From: Pelagihabitans sp963760375
GTDB taxonomy: Bacteria > Bacteroidota > Bacteroidia > Flavobacteriales > Flavobacteriaceae
DNA: 64,000 nt
NCBI GenBank assembly: GCA_963760375.1
Contig: CAVXCS010000006.1
Span: 62,001 to 126,000 of the forward strand
Direction: 5' to 3'
Numbering within the stretch: the stretch's first letter is position 1; the number at the start of each line of letters is the position of its first letter. Of the stretch, positions 62,231 to 64,000 are shown one piece after another. Made by a program: the position numbers and the translations under genes. The notes under the pieces were generated by a model that made no database searches, had not been told where the DNA came from, and saw nothing but the letters and a program-made list of their open reading frames with translations.

Positions 62231-62959
62231 TCAGCGCTTAATGTCGTTCAACTTCCAATCGTATGGATAGAAACCGATCTTGGCGTCGGCGGACAAATCC
62301 GGGTCTCTGTATCGATTGATGAAGTCGATCAATCCATTCCCGTTTCGGGAAAAGTCGGCTGCATACCATTCGAAAATTTGGGAAACCATTACCCGATCAT
62401 CGGTGTTGCGTATGAAGTTGGGGTCGTTCATCGCCTTACTGGTCTGGGCCTCCAATTGCGCTTCCAAGGAAGTGGGCAGATAGGCCTTATCGGTAATGGG
62501 CGGACAGCCCAACCCTGCACAGACCAAGACAAAATGAAATCGGGGCTCATCGGGAAAATTTTCCCTCAGCAATTGATGTTCCAGTTCATTTAGGGTGATG
62601 TTCATTCCTCCGACCTCATAAGCGATCTTATCGAAAAAACCATCAACATCGAGAGGCGAGTTCAGCGGATAATGGTCCACCACGCCTTTGATCACCAACA
62701 AGTTATAGGTGTTGATCCAAAAAGCCTGGAATACATTGGCGTTGTTTTTTGAAATCGACACCTTCTTTGCCAACAGCAACAGACCCTCCAATTCTTGCGG
62801 GTGGCGTTTTAGCGAACGATAATCTACCTTCCCCGCCTTAATATAAGTGTCGAAAAAGACATCGGCCTTTGTGAAAAAATCCTGTTGTTCCTGTCCCTTT
62901 ACCACCGATGTAAGGATAGACAACAAAACCAGCAACACTATTTTTGGGTCAAACTTCAT
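62231..62959 (-). CDS. Exported DUF547 protein
   Basis: The 242-residue product has a signal peptide (KIVLLVLLSILTSVVKGQ). The DUF547 domain is recognised by VFQAFWINTYNLLVIKGVVD, LNELEHQLLRENFPDEP, FVLVCAGLGCPPI and RNTDDRVMVSQIFEWYAADF. The conserved Asn/His/Cys-containing blocks have been compared with peptidase folds, but no activity is proven. The ATG at 62959 gives the signal peptide directly; an upstream start at 63025 would add 22 unmatched residues. Confidence 0.92.
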   Translation of the reverse strand: MKFDPKIVLLVLLSILTSVVKGQEQQDFFTKADVFFDTYIKAGKVDYRSLKRHPQELEGLLLLAKKVSISKNNANVFQAFWINTYNLLVIKGVVDHYPLNSPLDVDGFFDKIAYEVGGMNITLNELEHQLLRENFPDEPRFHFVLVCAGLGCPPITDKAYLPTSLEAQLEAQTSKAMNDPNFIRNTDDRVMVSQIFEWYAADFSRNGNGLIDFINRYRDPDLSADAKIGFYPYDWKLNDIKR

Positions 62960-63115
62960 TGGAATACCGAATAATGTGATATGTCGTGCGCCTTCTGAAA
63001 TGCTTACATCCCGGAATGGCGACATACCTCAAGTCCATAAGGTCGGGCATTGTGGTTTTAATCATGTACACGGGAACCCAAACCTCCACGGCCCCAAACA
63101 TAACCCAAAATTAAA

Positions 63116-63145
63116 TTGCCCTGAAAAGTTAAGTTCTTATCTTTA
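63116..63145 (+). promoter_or_regulatory. Putative promoter of the FAD oxidoreductase gene
   Basis: TTG at 63116-63118 and TATCTTTA at 63138-63145 are 19 bases apart. The last base departs from TAnnTTTG, and the ATG follows 35 bases later. Confidence 0.5.
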
Positions 63146-63180
63146 GCTTCGACAGAAACTGCAATCACCAATAATACCAC

Positions 63181-64000
63181 ATGGAACATATTGTCATCAT
63201 CGGTAATGGCATCTCAGGAATCACCGCTGCACGACATATCCGTAAGCTTTCAGATAAAAAAATCACCGTTGTCTCTGCCGAAACCGATTACTTTTTTTCA
63301 CGCACTGCTCTGATGTACGTTTATATGGGCCATATGAAATTCGATCACATTCAGCCCTATGAGCACTGGTTCTGGAAAAAAAACCGCATCGGCCTGGTAA
63401 GGGGTTATGTCACCCAAGTGAACACCGATGAGAAAAAATTAACGCTCGACGAATCCAGGACATTGACCTATGATAAGTTGGTGATAGCAACAGGTTCCAA
63501 ATCGAATAAGTTCGGATGGCCCGGACAAGATCTTTTAGGGGTCCAAGGCCTTTATTCAAAACAGGATCTGGACCAACTGGAAGCGGACGCGCCCAATGCC
63601 AAAATTTGCAAACGGGCCGTTATCGTTGGGGGCGGACTTAATCGGAATAGAATTGGCCGAAATGCTTCGAAGTCGGAATATACCGGTGAGCTTTCTGGTT
63701 CGGGAAAGCAGTTTTTGGAATGGGGTTTTGCCCGATGGGGAATCGCAAATGATCAACGAACATATTTTGGAACATCATATCGATCTTAGATTGGACACCA
63801 ATTTGGCAGAAATAATACCGGATGACCATGGCAGGGTAAAGGCGGTACGCACCGATAAAGGGGAAACCATTGCCTGCGATCTGGTCGGACTCACGGCGGG
63901 GGTAACCCCCAATGTTGAATTCTTGCAGGATTCAGGAATAGCACTTGGCAAAGGGGTGCTGGTAAACCGTTTTCTGGAAACGAACCTCAGGGACGTATAT
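63181..64000 (+). pseudogene. FAD/NAD-dependent oxidoreductase, frameshifted and cut by the window edge
   Basis: The first frame gives a normal FAD-binding start (HIVIIGNGISGITAARHI), a rubredoxin/nitrite-reductase-type core (LVIATGSKSNKFGWPG) and the beginning of the NAD-binding fold (RAVIVGGGL). After about 63640 this frame degenerates and stops at 63789. The sequence continues in the +1 frame as LIGIELAEMLRSRNIPVSFL and on through DLVGLTAGVTPNVEFLQDSG to the window end. One base too many lies between 63626 and 63642. The rest of the gene lies outside. Either a recent mutation or a sequencing error is likely. Confidence 0.85.

Noticed and set aside
1..64000. CRISPR arrays, insertion sequences, integrases, toxin-antitoxin pairs, phage or secretion-island genes
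   Set aside because: No regularly spaced repeats, terminal inverted repeats, transposase motifs or tRNA-adjacent integrase were seen. The tRNA-Phe locus is followed directly by a terminator and a housekeeping-type gene, with no visible duplicated tRNA end.

Overview
The window looks like chromosomal DNA of a marine Flavobacteriaceae member (Bacteroidota), in the Muricauda/Maribacter/Robiginitalea range. The basis is the gliding/type IX secretion genes gldK and gldL, TAnnTTTG-type promoter -7 boxes, scarce Shine-Dalgarno sites, many lipoproteins with short signal peptides, Bacteroidota-type topA, purH and comEC, and moderate GC. Genus is an inference. No phage, insertion sequence, CRISPR array or integron is visible.

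0-7 kb (minus strand): 5' part of gldL, gldK, an arginase-fold protein that has lost metal ligands, topA, then an LVIVD-repeat lipoprotein. 7-14 kb (plus): miaB, a sensorless sigma-54 activator, lptE, a TPR-like protein, secG, groES-groEL. 14-17.5 kb (minus): a 27-residue Lys/Ala/Pro microprotein and a four-gene set (HYC_CC_PP protein, outer-membrane protein, double HMA protein, NHL lipoprotein) that looks like metal handling. 17.5-25.4 kb (plus): GAF protein, purH and the rod-shape operon mreB-mreC-mreD-mrdA-rodA. 25-34.8 kb: anchored nuclease, msrB-msrA, C-terminal processing protease, surE, small membrane protein, lpxB, NlpC/P60 lipoprotein, comEC. 34.8-42.9 kb: POT peptide transporter, DPP IV-type peptidase, class II HMG-CoA reductase with a GYDIA GHMP kinase, parvulin-type chaperone.

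43-48.6 kb (minus) is a tightly packed envelope operon: coaX, outer-membrane protein, TPR protein, lptC, a 67-residue membrane protein and a CNNM/CBS protein. tRNA-Phe has a clear promoter and terminator. 48.8-58.2 kb is more accessory: DinB protein, a methylthioribose-kinase-like phosphotransferase coupled to an ADP-ribosylglycohydrolase lipoprotein, a frameshifted GH32 gene, a rhodanese and a partial arsenosugar-type set (TIGR04282, purine nucleoside phosphorylase, TIGR04283), then a tandem pair of LysM-amidases in which one copy has lost both zinc histidines. 58.4-64 kb: a two-subunit molybdenum hydroxylase, a GH113-like hydrolase, a DUF547 protein, and a frameshifted FAD/NAD oxidoreductase that runs off the end.

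The strongest leads are the two 'dead enzyme' proteins (arginase fold beside gldK; amidase paralog), the phosphorylase with an adenosine-type residue beside two arsenosugar-type transferases, the kinase/ADP-ribosylglycohydrolase pair, and the Lys/Ala/Pro microprotein. No complete unknown defence or mobile system was recognised.
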